Positions 1 through 9,445 are shown, counted from the stretch's first letter. The stretch is 64,000 nucleotides of DNA from Oceanicaulis sp. (GCA_040112665.1 CP157796.1:2133501-2197500), one strand, 5' to 3'. Translations and numbers: made by a program. The notes: generated by a model not told the origin, from the letters alone.

Positions 1-300
1 CTTCAGGACCTCGTCACCGGCGGTCCGCTGGGCGTGTGGGCGCTCGCCTATCTGGTCGCTTTCGCCGCTGCGCGCGACCGCGAGGCGGACGGCGCAGGGG
101 TCGAGGTCGGCCCCGCCGCCCTGCGGTTCGCCGCGCTGTCTGCAGCCGCCTATGTCACCGCCTGGGCGGCGGGCAGCGCCGCGGTCGGCGCCCCGGCGGG
201 CTTTCAGGCGTTGATCGCGGAGGCGCTGCTCACCATTCTCTTGTTTCCCGCCTTCGCCTGGGTGTTCGTCCGCCGCAAGGAGCGGTCGGCGTTTTTTTAA
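1..300 (+). CDS. mreD: MreD rod-shape protein, C-terminal part (5' end outside window)
   Basis: The reading frame is open from base 1 to a TAA at 298-300. It gives about 99 residues of a very hydrophobic protein that begins with the motif LQDLVTGGPLGVWAL, close to the DLLSGGPLG region typical of MreD, and has about three membrane segments. MreD is an inner-membrane part of the elongasome that links MreB/MreC to lateral wall synthesis. PBP2 (mrdA) follows 45 bp downstream and then rodA, the usual mreCD-mrdA-mrdB order. The start lies to the left of the window. The identification rests on this order as much as on the protein itself. Confidence 0.85.
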   Translation, partial: LQDLVTGGPLGVWALAYLVAFAAARDREADGAGVEVGPAALRFAALSAAAYVTAWAAGSAAVGAPAGFQALIAEALLTILLFPAFAWVFVRRKERSAFF

Positions 301-345
301 CCCCGGTCGGCGAAGGCTGAGCGGCGACGGCACGGAACGGACGCG

Positions 346-2226
346 ATGCGGCGCGACAAGCAGGAAGCCCAGGCCCAGTTCAACCGGCGCGCCCTTCTCA
401 TGGGCGCGGCGGGCCTCGGCGTGTTCGCAGGGCTCGGCGCGCGGCTCTACTCGCTGCAGATTCTCGAGCAGGAGCGCTACCGCACGCTTTCTGACGACAA
501 CCAGTTCAATTTCCGGCTTCAGCCGCCGGTGCGCGGCCGGCTTCTGGACCGGTTCGATCAGCCCATTGCGGAGAACCGCGACAGCTATCGGCTGATGATC
601 ATTCCCGAGCAGGCTGGCGATCCGCGCGCTGCGCTCGAACGCCTGTCGCGCTTCATGCCGCTCTCCGAGGAGCGCATCGACCGGCTGGTGCGCGAGATCC
701 GCCGCTCGCCGCGCTTCCAGCCGGTGACGATCGCGGAGGATCTCGATTGGCAGACCTTCACCCGGATCAACCTGCATCTGCCTGAACTTTCAGGGATCAC
801 GCCCGATGTCGGCGAGGTGCGGACCTATCCCCACCCGCAGACCTTCGCCCATGTCACCGGCTACGTGCAGTCCGCCCCGCCCGAAAGCGCGAACGGCGAT
901 CCGCTGCTGCTGCATCCGGGCTTCAGGATCGGCCGGGCCGGCGTGGAAGCCGCCGCAGAGGACACGCTGCGCGGCGAGGCCGGCCAGCTGAAGGTCGAGG
1001 TGAACGCCTACGGCCGGGTCATCCGCGAATTGCCCGACCAGTCCGTGCCCGCCACGCCGGGGCGCGACGTGCGTCTGGCGGTCGATCTTCGGGCCCAGCG
1101 CGCCGCCATGGCGGCGCTCGACGGGCAGGCCGCCGCCGCGGTCGCGCTCGACATCCAGACCGGCGAGATCCTGGCTCTGGCCAGCTCGCCCAGCTTCGAT
1201 CCGAACTCTTTCGTGCTCGGCATTGGCCAGGAGGAGTTCGACGGGCTGAACACCAACCCCTACCGGCCGCTGTTCAACAAGGCGACCACGGGGCTTTACG
1301 CGCCGGCCTCCACGGTGAAGGGCATGGCTGCGCTCGCCGCGCTGCAGGAAGGCGAGTTCGACCCGTCCGAAGAGGTGTTCTGCAACGGCTCGACCCGGCT
1401 CGGGAACCGCACCTTCCACTGCTGGCGCCGCGAGGGCCACGGCCGGGTGAACTATCACGAGGCCGTAAAGACCAGCTGCGACATATACTTTTACGAGGCC
1501 GCCCGGCGCCTCGGCATCGAGCGCTGGCGGCAGATGGCGCTGACCTGCGGGCTGGGCGAGCTGTTCGACATCGGCATGTCGATCCCCCAGCGCGCCGAAG
1601 GCCTGGTGCCCAGCCCGGCCTGGAAACGCGCCCGCCGCGGGCAGCCCTGGACCACCGGGGACATGTACAACACCGGCATCGGGCAGGGCGACCTGCTCGC
1701 CTCGCCGCTGCAGCTGGCCGTCATGACCGCGCGCGTCGCCTCGGGCCGCAAGGTCACCCCGACCCTGTTCCCGCGCGAGCCAGGTCACCAGTTCGAAAGC
1801 CTGGGCTTTGACGAGCGCTATCGCGAGATGGTCCATCAGGCGATGCGCGCCGTCGTGCACGAACCCGGCGGCACGTCCTACTGGACGCTCGATGCGGGCC
1901 GGGGGCTGGGGATCGAGGGCGTGGAGATGTGCGGCAAGACCGGCACCGCCCAGGTCTACTCGATCTCGGCAGAGGAACGCGCAGCGGGCGTGCGCGACCA
2001 GGAAGACCTGCCCTGGCGGCTGAGAAACCACGGTCTTTTCATCGGTTACGCGCCAGCCGCCGCGCCGCGTTATGCGGTCGCGGTCGTGGTCGAGCACGGC
2101 GGGGGCGGGTCGACCGCAGCCGCCAGACCTGCGCGCGACATCCTGCGCGATCTTGTTCAGCGCGACCCGTCAGCCCGGCCTGTCGGGCCGATCGCGACAG
2201 GTCCCACGCCGAGCACGGAGGGCTGA
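346..2226 (+). CDS. mrdA: Penicillin-binding protein 2 (elongasome transpeptidase)
   Basis: This 626-residue class B PBP crosslinks lateral-wall peptidoglycan together with RodA. It has a short cytoplasmic start, one N-terminal membrane anchor (about residues 15-35), the dimerisation domain with the PPVRGRLLDR motif near residue 62, and a transpeptidase domain. Catalytic motifs are visible: SxxK as S322-T-V-K325, the SxN equivalent S377-C-D379 (SCD is the usual PBP2 form), and K531-T-G533. Length is normal for the family. It lies in the mreD-mrdA-rodA operon, 3 bp before rodA. The tail after residue 600 is proline-rich and probably disordered. Confidence 0.96.
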   Translation: MRRDKQEAQAQFNRRALLMGAAGLGVFAGLGARLYSLQILEQERYRTLSDDNQFNFRLQPPVRGRLLDRFDQPIAENRDSYRLMIIPEQAGDPRAALERLSRFMPLSEERIDRLVREIRRSPRFQPVTIAEDLDWQTFTRINLHLPELSGITPDVGEVRTYPHPQTFAHVTGYVQSAPPESANGDPLLLHPGFRIGRAGVEAAAEDTLRGEAGQLKVEVNAYGRVIRELPDQSVPATPGRDVRLAVDLRAQRAAMAALDGQAAAAVALDIQTGEILALASSPSFDPNSFVLGIGQEEFDGLNTNPYRPLFNKATTGLYAPASTVKGMAALAALQEGEFDPSEEVFCNGSTRLGNRTFHCWRREGHGRVNYHEAVKTSCDIYFYEAARRLGIERWRQMALTCGLGELFDIGMSIPQRAEGLVPSPAWKRARRGQPWTTGDMYNTGIGQGDLLASPLQLAVMTARVASGRKVTPTLFPREPGHQFESLGFDERYREMVHQAMRAVVHEPGGTSYWTLDAGRGLGIEGVEMCGKTGTAQVYSISAEERAAGVRDQEDLPWRLRNHGLFIGYAPAAAPRYAVAVVVEHGGGGSTAAARPARDILRDLVQRDPSARPVGPIATGPTPSTEG

Positions 2227-2229
2227 GGG

Positions 2230-3375
2230 ATGGGCGTGTTCACCCAGTCCGTCCCGCGCGGCTTTCGTGAGAAGCTTTACGAGGTCAACTGGGCCTTCGT
2301 ACTGCTGATCGTGCTGATCGGCTGCATCGGCGTGGGCATGCTCTACTCGGTGGAGGCGGGATCGTGGGATCCCTACGCCTCGCGCCATGCGCTGAGATTT
2401 TCCGTCGGCGTCCTGCTGATGATCGTGGTGGCGCTCTTCCCGCCGCGCTTCTGGATGGGGATCGCCTATCCAGCCTATCTCGGCGCGCTCATCCTGCTGG
2501 TCGGGGTGGAGCTGATCGGCGTCACCGCAATGGGCGCGCAGCGCTGGCTGGATATCGGTCCGATCAGGATGCAGCCCTCCGAGTTGATGAAGATCGCGCT
2601 CGTGCTGGCTCTGGCGCGCTATTACCACGACCTCCCAGAGGAGAAGGTGTCGAGCTTGGGCGGGCTGATCGTGCCGGGGATCATGATCGCCGCGCCGATG
2701 GCGCTGATCATCATGCAGCCCGACCTTGGCACCTCGCTGCTTCTGGGCGCGACCGGGGCGGCCATCGTGTTCATGGCGGGGCTGAGCTGGAAGGTGATCG
2801 CGGGCGGCGGCCTGCTCGGCGCGATCGGCGGCAACATCTTCTTGCAATACGGGCTTCAGGACTATCAGCGCGCCCGGATCATGACCTTCCTCGATCCCGA
2901 GAGCGATCCGATGGGGGCGGGTTATCACATCCTGCAGTCCAAGATCGCGCTGGGCTCGGGCGGCGCGACGGGCAAGGGCTATATGCAGGGCAGCCAGGCG
3001 CACCTGAACTTCCTGCCCGAGAAACAGACCGACTTCATCTTCACCATGCTGGGCGAGGAGTTCGGCTTTGTCGGCGGGATTTTCGTGCTGGGGCTTTACG
3101 CGCTGGTGCTGGCCAACTGCGTGATGATCGCCGCTTCCTGCCGGTCGACTTTCCTCAGGCTCGTGGTGATGGGCGTGGCGACGACCTTCGCGCTCTACGT
3201 CTTCATCAATGTCGGCATGGTGATGGGGCTGCTGCCCGTGGTCGGCGTGCCACTGCCGATGATCTCCTATGGCGGCACGGTGATGATGACGGTGCTGTTC
3301 GGCCTGGGGCTGATCCTGGGTGCGCACGTGCATCGCGGCGCCGAGCCGCCCAAGGGGGCGGGTCTGTTCGGCTAG
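2230..3375 (+). CDS. mrdB: RodA peptidoglycan glycosyltransferase (SEDS family)
   Basis: A 381-residue SEDS protein with about ten membrane segments. It polymerises lipid II into glycan strands in the inner membrane as the partner of PBP2. Typical SEDS features are visible: the AQRWLDIGPIRMQPSE stretch near residues 104-119, the loop with the LNFLPEKQTDFIF motif near residues 259-271, and the PVVGVPLPMISYGGT signature near residues 337-351. The start codon is 3 bp after the mrdA stop, which implies translational coupling. Nothing is truncated or altered. Confidence 0.96.
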   Translation: MGVFTQSVPRGFREKLYEVNWAFVLLIVLIGCIGVGMLYSVEAGSWDPYASRHALRFSVGVLLMIVVALFPPRFWMGIAYPAYLGALILLVGVELIGVTAMGAQRWLDIGPIRMQPSELMKIALVLALARYYHDLPEEKVSSLGGLIVPGIMIAAPMALIIMQPDLGTSLLLGATGAAIVFMAGLSWKVIAGGGLLGAIGGNIFLQYGLQDYQRARIMTFLDPESDPMGAGYHILQSKIALGSGGATGKGYMQGSQAHLNFLPEKQTDFIFTMLGEEFGFVGGIFVLGLYALVLANCVMIAASCRSTFLRLVVMGVATTFALYVFINVGMVMGLLPVVGVPLPMISYGGTVMMTVLFGLGLILGAHVHRGAEPPKGAGLFG

Positions 3376-3506
3376 CGCCCTGTGGCGTGAACTCTTGATC
3401 TTCGCCGGTCTTTGACACACCCTCCGCGCCAAACCGCCGCACCTTTTTCGATGCGGCGGACGAGGCGCGCGCAACGGGCGCAGCGCCGGGGGAGGGAGAG
3501 ACACAA

Positions 3507-4874
3507 ATGGCCGGTCCTGCGGCGCACAGCACCTGGAATTCGCGATTCGGCTTCCTGATGGCCGCCATCGGCTCGTCGGTCGGCCTGGGAAATTTCTGGC
3601 GGTTTCCCTACACCGCCGGTGAGAACGGCGGGGCGGCCTTCGTCATCGTCTACCTGCTCTGCGTGGTCCTGATCGCGTTTCCGATCCTCATCGCCGAACT
3701 CAGCGTCGGCCGGCACGCGCGCAAGTCCGCGGTCGGGTCGACCCGGCAGATGGCGTTCGACGCGGGCGCCAGCGAGTTCTGGTCGATCGCAGGCTGGGTC
3801 GGCATGGCGGGCGGCGTGCTGATCCTGTGCTTCTACTCGGTCGTGGCCGGCTGGGTCGCCGCCTATGTCTGGCAGATGTCCCAGGGCGTGTTCACCGGCA
3901 TGGAGGCCGAGCTCGTCGCCCAGCAATTCGGCGCGCTGGTCGGCGACACCAACACCGTGATCGGCTGGCACAGCCTGTTCATGGTGATCACGATCGGCAT
4001 CGTCTGCTTCGGCGTGACCGACGGGATCGAGCGGGCGGTGACGATCCTCATGCCGCTCTTCTTCATCATGCTGGTCGGCATGGTCGTCTACGCCGGCGTC
4101 GCCGGGGACATGGGCGCGGCGATCAGCTACCTCTTCACGCCGGACTTCAGCGAGTTCTCCGCCTCCACCGTGCTCGAAGCGCTGGGCCAGGCCTTCTTCT
4201 CGATCGGCGTGGGCTCGGCGATCATGATCACCTACGGCTCGTATCTGCGCCGCAAGGACGAGCTTCCGCAGTCCGCGACCATCATCGCGGGAGCGGACAC
4301 GATGGTGGCGATCATCGCCGGCCTTGCGATCTTCCCGTTCGTGTTCGCCTTCGGCTTCGATGCGAGCGCCGGTCCGGGCCTGTTCTTCCAGACCCTGCCC
4401 GCCGCCTTCGCCCAGATGCCGGGCGGCCAGTGGGTCGGCACCGCCTTCTTCGCGCTGGCCTTCATCGCCGCGCTGACGAGCTCGATCTCGCTTCTGCAGG
4501 TGATCGTGGCCTTCGGCGAGGAGCACACCGATTTCGGCCGTGTCGGCTCGGCGCTGTTCTTCGGCGGCATCATTTTCATGGTGGGCATCGCCGCGGCCTA
4601 TTCGGGCGACTTCTTCGACCTGCTGGATGTGATCAGCGGCAAGTTCCTGCTGCCGATGGGCGGTCTTCTGATCGCGCTCTTCACCGGCTGGGTGGTCTCC
4701 AAGGCCCTGATGCAGAAGGAGCTCGACGACGCCAATCCGCGCTTCTTCGCCTACTGGCGCTTCACCATCCGCTATCTCGCGCCGATCGCGGTGGGCCTGA
4801 TCATCATCGCAGGCCTCGCCGACACGTTCGGCATCCCGCTGCCCCTGATCGGCGGCGCCGATCTGGGCGGCTAG
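3507..4874 (+). CDS. Sodium:neurotransmitter symporter family (NSS/SLC6) transporter
   Basis: A 455-residue protein with 11-12 predicted membrane segments. The first begins with GFLMAAIGSSVGLGNFWRFP, the unmistakable TM1 of bacterial NSS carriers (LeuT, MhsT), which holds the unwound region that binds Na+ and substrate. The family carries amino acids into the cell with sodium. The substrate cannot be told from sequence. The gene stands alone, 131 bp after rodA, with an RBS (GGGAGGGAGAG) before the ATG and a strong terminator just downstream. A marine, sodium-rich habitat would fit but is inference. Confidence 0.93.
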   Translation: MAGPAAHSTWNSRFGFLMAAIGSSVGLGNFWRFPYTAGENGGAAFVIVYLLCVVLIAFPILIAELSVGRHARKSAVGSTRQMAFDAGASEFWSIAGWVGMAGGVLILCFYSVVAGWVAAYVWQMSQGVFTGMEAELVAQQFGALVGDTNTVIGWHSLFMVITIGIVCFGVTDGIERAVTILMPLFFIMLVGMVVYAGVAGDMGAAISYLFTPDFSEFSASTVLEALGQAFFSIGVGSAIMITYGSYLRRKDELPQSATIIAGADTMVAIIAGLAIFPFVFAFGFDASAGPGLFFQTLPAAFAQMPGGQWVGTAFFALAFIAALTSSISLLQVIVAFGEEHTDFGRVGSALFFGGIIFMVGIAAAYSGDFFDLLDVISGKFLLPMGGLLIALFTGWVVSKALMQKELDDANPRFFAYWRFTIRYLAPIAVGLIIIAGLADTFGIPLPLIGGADLGG

Positions 4875-4897
4875 GCGCTCGCCAGCCTTCAAACGCG

Positions 4898-4930
4898 AAC
4901 GGCTCCGCTCACAAGGCGGGGCCGTTTTCG
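4898..4930 (+). terminator. Rho-independent terminator of the NSS symporter
   Basis: An 11-bp stem (4898-4908 pairs with 4916-4926, one G-T pair) with a 7-nt loop is followed by TTTTCGTTT. It lies 23 bp after the symporter stop codon. Confidence 0.85.
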
Positions 4931-4995
4931 TTTCGGACGTTGCTTGGCTCGGCGGCTCCAGGTCAAGGCGCTTGAGCCGCCTTCACCCGCATCTC

Positions 4996-5228
4996 CAGAC
5001 GCTGGCGCTCCCCCACCCGACCCGAGGCTCCGCCTCGGCCCACCCTTCCCACAGAGGGGGAGGGAGTGAAGCGTTGCGATTGCTGGAACGTCAGACCGTA
5101 AAGCCGAACCGTCACTCCCTCCCCTTGATGGGGAGGGTCCGCCCGAAGGGCGGGGGTGGGGTGAAGATCGTAGAGCGCCTGATTCCGCAGACGCTGGCGC
5201 TCCACCCTCCCCGCAAGGGGGGAGGGAA
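4996..5228. repeat. Dispersed intergenic hairpin repeat, one full and one half copy
   Basis: Bases 5115-5228 are a full copy of a GC-rich unit. It opens with a CTCCCTCCCCTTGATGGGG hairpin, has a variable GC hairpin, a conserved core GATCGTAGAGCGC, a CAGACG-TGGCGCT segment, and closes with CACCCTCCCC-GGGGAGGGA. Bases 4996-5066 are a right half only, in the same orientation. Further copies lie at 38351-38492 and 39159-39303. I see no open frame that looks like a gene. The 399-bp gap between the symporter and pip holds only this and the terminator. Confidence 0.8.
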
Positions 5229-5273
5229 CAGGTCACCGCTGGCGATGATCAGTAACGTGAAAGACGCTTCCGC

Positions 5274-6263
5274 CTACGAAAACCGGCGCGCGAAAAAGTC
5301 CGTCACGCGCACCAGCCCGTCCACCGTGCCCGGCTCTCCGGCGGCGTGGCCGGCGTCGTGGACGAAGTCGAGCTGGCTGCCCGGCCAGGCCTTGTGCAGT
5401 TCCCAGGCGGTCTTGGGCGGGGTGACCATGTCGTAGCGGCCCTGCACGATCGCGCCGGGGATCTCGGCGAGATGGGCGGTGTCTTCCAACAGCACCCCGT
5501 CGCGCTCGAGAAAGCCGGCGTTGACGAAGTAGTGCGTCTCCATCCGCGCCAGGGCGTCCGAGCGGCGCGGTTCGGGGTTCGCGGTGTCCGGATCGGCGTG
5601 AAGACTGATCAGCGCGCTTTCCCAGCGCGCCCACTCCACCGTGTCCGCGCGGCGTTCGGCGGGATCGTCGACCATCACCCGGCGGTGATAGGCGCTCAGC
5701 ACGTCCTCCTGCTCCTCGCTGGTGAGCCGGCCGGCGAAGCGCGACCAGGCGTCGGGGAAGAGCCGGTTCGCGCCGTCGCGGTAGAACCAGTCGATCTCGG
5801 TCCGGGTGCAGGCGAAGACCCCGCGCAGCACCAGCGCCATGACATGGTCGGGACAGGCGCGCGCGTAAGCGAGCGCCAGCGTCGCGCCCCAGCTGCCGCC
5901 GAACACCACCCATTTGTCGACGCCGAAAAAGGCGCGCAGCGCTTCGATGTCCTCGATCAGCCGGCCGGTGGTGTTGTCCTCGATCGAGGCGAAGGGCCGG
6001 GATCGGCCGCAGCCGCGCTGATCGAACAGGATGATGCGGTATTTGCGCGGATCGAAGAAGCGCCGCATGGCCGGCGCGGCCCCGCCGCCGGGCCCGCCGT
6101 GCAGACCCAGAACCGGAACGCCGTCCGGCCTGCCGCATTCCTCATAGTACAGGCTGTGGCCCTGGCCGACAGGCAGGTGGCCGCTCCGCGCCGGTTCGAT
6201 GGGCGGGTAAAGTCCGAGGCGGCGTGCGTGCCTGTGAGAATCCATGAGCAACCGACCGCGCAT
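5274..6263 (-). CDS. pip: Prolyl aminopeptidase (alpha/beta hydrolase, peptidase S33)
   Basis: A 329-residue enzyme that releases N-terminal proline from peptides in the cytoplasm. Visible signatures: the family start LYPPIEP, the oxyanion-hole motif LHGGPGGG, DQRGCGRS, the nucleophile elbow GGSWGATLAL, and late Asp (GRYDMVTP) and His (DAGHAAGEP) of the triad. The start at 6263 is chosen for AAGGG six bases upstream; the ATG at 6245 is an alternative. The reading frame stays open further upstream to about 7007, but that extension lies antisense to another gene and has no homology signal. Confidence 0.92.
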   Translation of the reverse strand: MRGRLLMDSHRHARRLGLYPPIEPARSGHLPVGQGHSLYYEECGRPDGVPVLGLHGGPGGGAAPAMRRFFDPRKYRIILFDQRGCGRSRPFASIEDNTTGRLIEDIEALRAFFGVDKWVVFGGSWGATLALAYARACPDHVMALVLRGVFACTRTEIDWFYRDGANRLFPDAWSRFAGRLTSEEQEDVLSAYHRRVMVDDPAERRADTVEWARWESALISLHADPDTANPEPRRSDALARMETHYFVNAGFLERDGVLLEDTAHLAEIPGAIVQGRYDMVTPPKTAWELHKAWPGSQLDFVHDAGHAAGEPGTVDGLVRVTDFFARRFS

Positions 6264-6380
6264 TCGCGGCCCTTCATGTTCAGTAAATTTGATTGCCTTA
6301 AGAGTATGCTTTTTTATGATGCCGTAAAGCGGTGCTGCGAGGGGCGCGCCGTGCGCGGTTTCGCGCGAAGGGAACTCGAT

Positions 6381-7022
6381 TTGACGGGACGAGCGGCTGA
6401 AACGCTGAAACTCTCCGTGCTCGCGTGCGCCGGTGTGTTTGCGCTCGCCGTGAGCGGCTGCGCCAGCGCGCCGATCGATCTGCGCGGCGAAGACCCCGCC
6501 CTGGCCGGCGCCCTCGATATCCAGACAAGCCTGCGCGAAGAAGCCGACGCCGTCGTCACGCGTGTCGACGCCGAAGGCTGGACGCTGCGTCCTCCGGCCG
6601 GAGAGGCGGCGCGGTCTTTCCTGGGCAGGCTCCTGGGCGGCGCTGGCGCAGAGGAGGGCGGCGAGGACGCCGGCGACCCCGTCGCGACCTATATCGCCAG
6701 CACCGGCGACGCGGCGGCGCTTCAGGATCTCGCCGAGCTGTCTGACGCGGTCGAGGCGCTCAGCGCCTCTGCGTTCGCCGTGGCCGGCTTCGACCGGGGA
6801 CTGAACCCGGACGCGATCGACCGCGACATCGCGGCCGCCGAGCGCGCGCTCGGCGCCACGCGGCGCGCCTCGGCCTTCTTCGCAGAGGTCGGCATGGTCG
6901 CCGAGATCGACGGGCTCGACGCCCGGCTCGAAACCCTCATCGACGCGCAGAAGAACCTCGCCGCGGCCGCCGACGCGCTCGCGGAGCGCCGCTGGGCCGC
7001 CCGCCACGATCTGACGGGCTGA
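6381..7022 (+). CDS. Putative outer-membrane lipoprotein, helical, unknown function
   Basis: Using a TTG start at 6381, preceded by GAAGGGAA, gives 213 residues with a lipoprotein signal peptide ending LAVSGC-AS (cysteine near residue 27). The rest is Ala/Glu/Asp-rich and mostly predicted helical, with no recognised domain. An in-frame GTG at 6351 and ATG at 6309 are possible longer starts. It ends 2 bp before the GTG of the next methyltransferase gene, so the two are probably cotranscribed. I do not recognise the family. Confidence 0.65.
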   Translation: MTGRAAETLKLSVLACAGVFALAVSGCASAPIDLRGEDPALAGALDIQTSLREEADAVVTRVDAEGWTLRPPAGEAARSFLGRLLGGAGAEEGGEDAGDPVATYIASTGDAAALQDLAELSDAVEALSASAFAVAGFDRGLNPDAIDRDIAAAERALGATRRASAFFAEVGMVAEIDGLDARLETLIDAQKNLAAAADALAERRWAARHDLTG

Positions 7023-7024
7023 CC

Positions 7025-7657
7025 GTGCCGCTGGACATTCCGGGCGACCGGCTCGACCCCCAGACCGTCACAGGATTTCTCGCCGAAGACGAAGGCGAAG
7101 CGCTGCACGCGTGGGCGCTGAGAGCCGCCGAGGCCGCACCGGGCCCGTTCGTCGAGATCGGTAGCTGGTGCGGGCGCTCCACGGTCTATCTCGGCCGCGC
7201 CGCGAAGGCCGCCGGCCGCCTTCTGTTCGCCATCGACCATCATCGCGGCAGCGAGGAGCACCAGCCTGGCGAGGGCTATCACGATCCCGGACTGTTCGAC
7301 GCCGAGCTCGGCCGGGTGGAGACGCTGCCCGCGCTCAGGCGCACGCTGGCGCTCGCCGATCTCGAAGCCCATGCGGTTCCTGTGGTGGGCCCCAGCGCGG
7401 CGATCGGGGCGGCCTGGGGCGGTTCTTTGAGCTTCGTCTTCATCGACGGCGGGCATGCGATGGAGACCGCCCTGGCGGACTATCGCGCCTGGGCCGGTCA
7501 TGTCGCGCGCGGCGGTATCCTGGCCATTCACGACGTCTTTCCCGATCCGAAAGACGGCGGACGTCCGCCCTACGAGATCTGGAAGCTCGCGGTCGCCTCG
7601 GGGCTGTTCGAGCCGGTCGAGCGGATCAATACGCTCGAGGTGCTTCGCCGGGTCTGA
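7025..7657 (+). CDS. Class I SAM-dependent methyltransferase (Methyltransf_24 type)
   Basis: A 210-residue protein with a GTG start 2 bp after the previous stop. The SAM-binding motif I is VEIGSWCGRSTVYL (about residues 42-55), and the acidic and later motifs AIDHHRG, FIDGGHAMETALADYRAW and GGILAIHDVFPD are typical of the Methyltransf_24 / cephalosporin-hydroxylase-like group. The substrate is unknown. Its 3' end overlaps the convergent toroid gene by 32 bp. Confidence 0.8.
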   Translation: MPLDIPGDRLDPQTVTGFLAEDEGEALHAWALRAAEAAPGPFVEIGSWCGRSTVYLGRAAKAAGRLLFAIDHHRGSEEHQPGEGYHDPGLFDAELGRVETLPALRRTLALADLEAHAVPVVGPSAAIGAAWGGSLSFVFIDGGHAMETALADYRAWAGHVARGGILAIHDVFPDPKDGGRPPYEIWKLAVASGLFEPVERINTLEVLRRV

Positions 7658-8723
7658 GCCAGGCCTCTGGCCGGGCGTGGCGGATCAGAAAGTCTGCGCC
7701 GGGGCTGAGATTGAACAGCGCGTCGGCGGCGAGCACGACCGCGCCGGCGGTCCAGCCCGGACGCTCCTTGGGCCAGATCATCCCCAGCTCGAACTGCCAG
7801 CCCATCCAGTAGCCTTCGCCGCCGCGCGCCAGCGGGGCGAGGTCTGAGATGAGCGTCCTGGCCTGCTCGCGCCGGCCCGCAGCCAGGCACGCCATGGCCA
7901 GCTCTGCGGTTTCCGCGGCGGTCACCCACGGCTCGTCGGCCACGCAGCGGCAGCCCAGATCGGCGACGACGAAGCGGTTCCAGTCCGCATCCAGCCGTGC
8001 GATCGCCGCAGGGCCGCTGATCGCGCCTGTCAGGACCGGGTAGTACCAGTCCATCGCATAGGTCGTGCGGTCCACGCCCTTGCGGTCGAAGCGCTCGGGG
8101 GATTTCGCAAACGCGCGGGCGATGCCGGCGCGGGCGCGGGCCCAGCCGGGCTTCTTCTTGCCCAGCGCATCGGCCATCCGAAGACCGGCTTCGAAGCTTT
8201 TGTAGAGCGAGGCGTTTCCGGCGCGCAGCGAGTCCACGTCCTCGAGCGGCTGGTCGGGATCGGGATCGCGCCAGACGATGTCGCCGGCCGGGCACTGGCG
8301 CGCGGCCACCCAGTCGAGCGCGCGCTCGACCATTTCATAGTGGCGCGCGATGAGCCGCGGGGCGTCGAGCGCCAGGGCCGTTTTCAGAACCGTGACGGCG
8401 ACATAGCCGGTGAAGTTCGTGTCGCGCGCGGTGACGGGCACGTCAGGCGGGGCGATGTACTCGCCGGTCTCGTCCATCGGCACCCCGGCGCCGAGCTCGC
8501 CGGTCCAGCCGCCGTCGTCCTCCTGAAGATCGGCGAGAGCGTCGAGCGCGGCCTCTGCGGCGGCGCTGCGGCCGGCGACGGCCAGCGCCATCGCGCTCTC
8601 GCCGTGGTTCCAGGGATCCCAGACGCCCGCCTCGATCCAGGGAATCGTCCCGTCACGGCGCTGCAGCGCCTCGATCCGGTCCGCGCAGGCGGCGAGGTCG
8701 ACCCCGAGGGCGCGCGGGCTCAT
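7626..8723 (-). CDS. Alpha/alpha-toroid protein of the prenyltransferase/terpenoid-cyclase fold
   Basis: A 365-residue protein, last gene of a three-gene minus-strand operon. It has repeated Trp/Gly-rich helical turns such as IPWIEAGVWDPWNH, LQEDDGGWTGELGAG and GGEGYWMGWQFE that resemble the repeats of prenyltransferase-like / squalene-cyclase toroids. No catalytic DxDD (cyclase) motif is evident, so it may be a glycoside- or lipid-acting protein or a structural homologue. Its start overlaps the upstream methyltransferase stop by 4 bp. The product made by the operon is unknown. Confidence 0.65.
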   Translation of the reverse strand: MSPRALGVDLAACADRIEALQRRDGTIPWIEAGVWDPWNHGESAMALAVAGRSAAAEAALDALADLQEDDGGWTGELGAGVPMDETGEYIAPPDVPVTARDTNFTGYVAVTVLKTALALDAPRLIARHYEMVERALDWVAARQCPAGDIVWRDPDPDQPLEDVDSLRAGNASLYKSFEAGLRMADALGKKKPGWARARAGIARAFAKSPERFDRKGVDRTTYAMDWYYPVLTGAISGPAAIARLDADWNRFVVADLGCRCVADEPWVTAAETAELAMACLAAGRREQARTLISDLAPLARGGEGYWMGWQFELGMIWPKERPGWTAGAVVLAADALFNLSPGADFLIRHARPEAWLRPGEAPRAY

Positions 8724-9445
8724 GCCGCGCTCCGCTTGTCGAAATAGAGCGCGACGGACTTGCCCATGACAGGGTTCAGCGCCGCCTCGGTCCAGCGGGT
8801 GAGGCGCGGCTTTTCAAGCAGGTCCCACTCCAGAAGCTTGCGGTAGGCCGCCACGGTCCGGCTTTCCTCCTGGCGCTCCCATTTCGCGCATCTCAGCCAC
8901 CAGTAGGGGCTGTGAAGCGCGTGCGCCCAGTGACGCTTGAAGGCGGAGAAGCCGAAGCGTTCGACCTGGGCGCGCAGCTCGGCGTCCCTGAAGATGCGCA
9001 CATGGCCGCCGGGCGTGTTCTGATAGCCTTCCGACAGCGTCCAGCAGATCTTCTCCGGCCAGAAGCGCGGCACCGAGCAGGCGAACTTGCCGCCGGGCCG
9101 GGTCACCCGCGTGATCTCCGCGAGCGCGGCGTCCACGTCGGGCAGGTGTTCGAGCACTTCGGAGCAGATCACCACGTCGAAGCTGGCGTCCTCGAACGGC
9201 AGGCGCTCGGCGTCGCCCACCGTCCAGACCGCGCTGCGCGGCGGTTCTGCGGGCGGCGGGGGCAGCTCGAAAAACCCGTCGATCGCGCCCTTGAGGTCTT
9301 CAAGGCTGAGGTCGAGCATGACCACGTCGAGCGCACGCTCGTGCCAGTAGAGCGCATGGCTGTGCCGGCCCCGGCCGCACCCGAGGTCGAGCACGCGCTG
9401 GCCGTCCTTCAGGTCCAGCGCGTCGAGATCGAGCGTGACCATCAT
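8720..9445 (-). CDS. Class I SAM-dependent methyltransferase (Methyltransf_11 type)
   Basis: A 241-residue protein with motif I VLDLGCGRGRHSHAL (about residues 18-32), an acidic end of strand beta-2 (VMLDLS), motif GDAERLPFEDASFDVVICSEVLEHLPD and RVTRPGGKFACSVP, all canonical for small-molecule methyltransferases. It is translationally coupled by 4-bp overlaps to the glycosyltransferase before it and the toroid protein after it. The partner genes suggest the substrate is a glycosylated small molecule or lipid; this is inference. Confidence 0.82.
   Translation of the reverse strand: MMVTLDLDALDLKDGQRVLDLGCGRGRHSHALYWHERALDVVMLDLSLEDLKGAIDGFFELPPPPAEPPRSAVWTVGDAERLPFEDASFDVVICSEVLEHLPDVDAALAEITRVTRPGGKFACSVPRFWPEKICWTLSEGYQNTPGGHVRIFRDAELRAQVERFGFSAFKRHWAHALHSPYWWLRCAKWERQEESRTVAAYRKLLEWDLLEKPRLTRWTEAALNPVMGKSVALYFDKRSAA

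Noticed and set aside
790..2097. Long open frame antisense to mrdA
   Set aside because: It is a shadow frame in high-GC DNA with biased composition, no RBS, and lies opposite a certain PBP2 gene.
5274..7007. A 577-residue fusion that would extend prolyl aminopeptidase upstream
   Set aside because: The extension lies antisense to a lipoprotein gene and has no family signal; a good RBS lies before the internal start at 6263.
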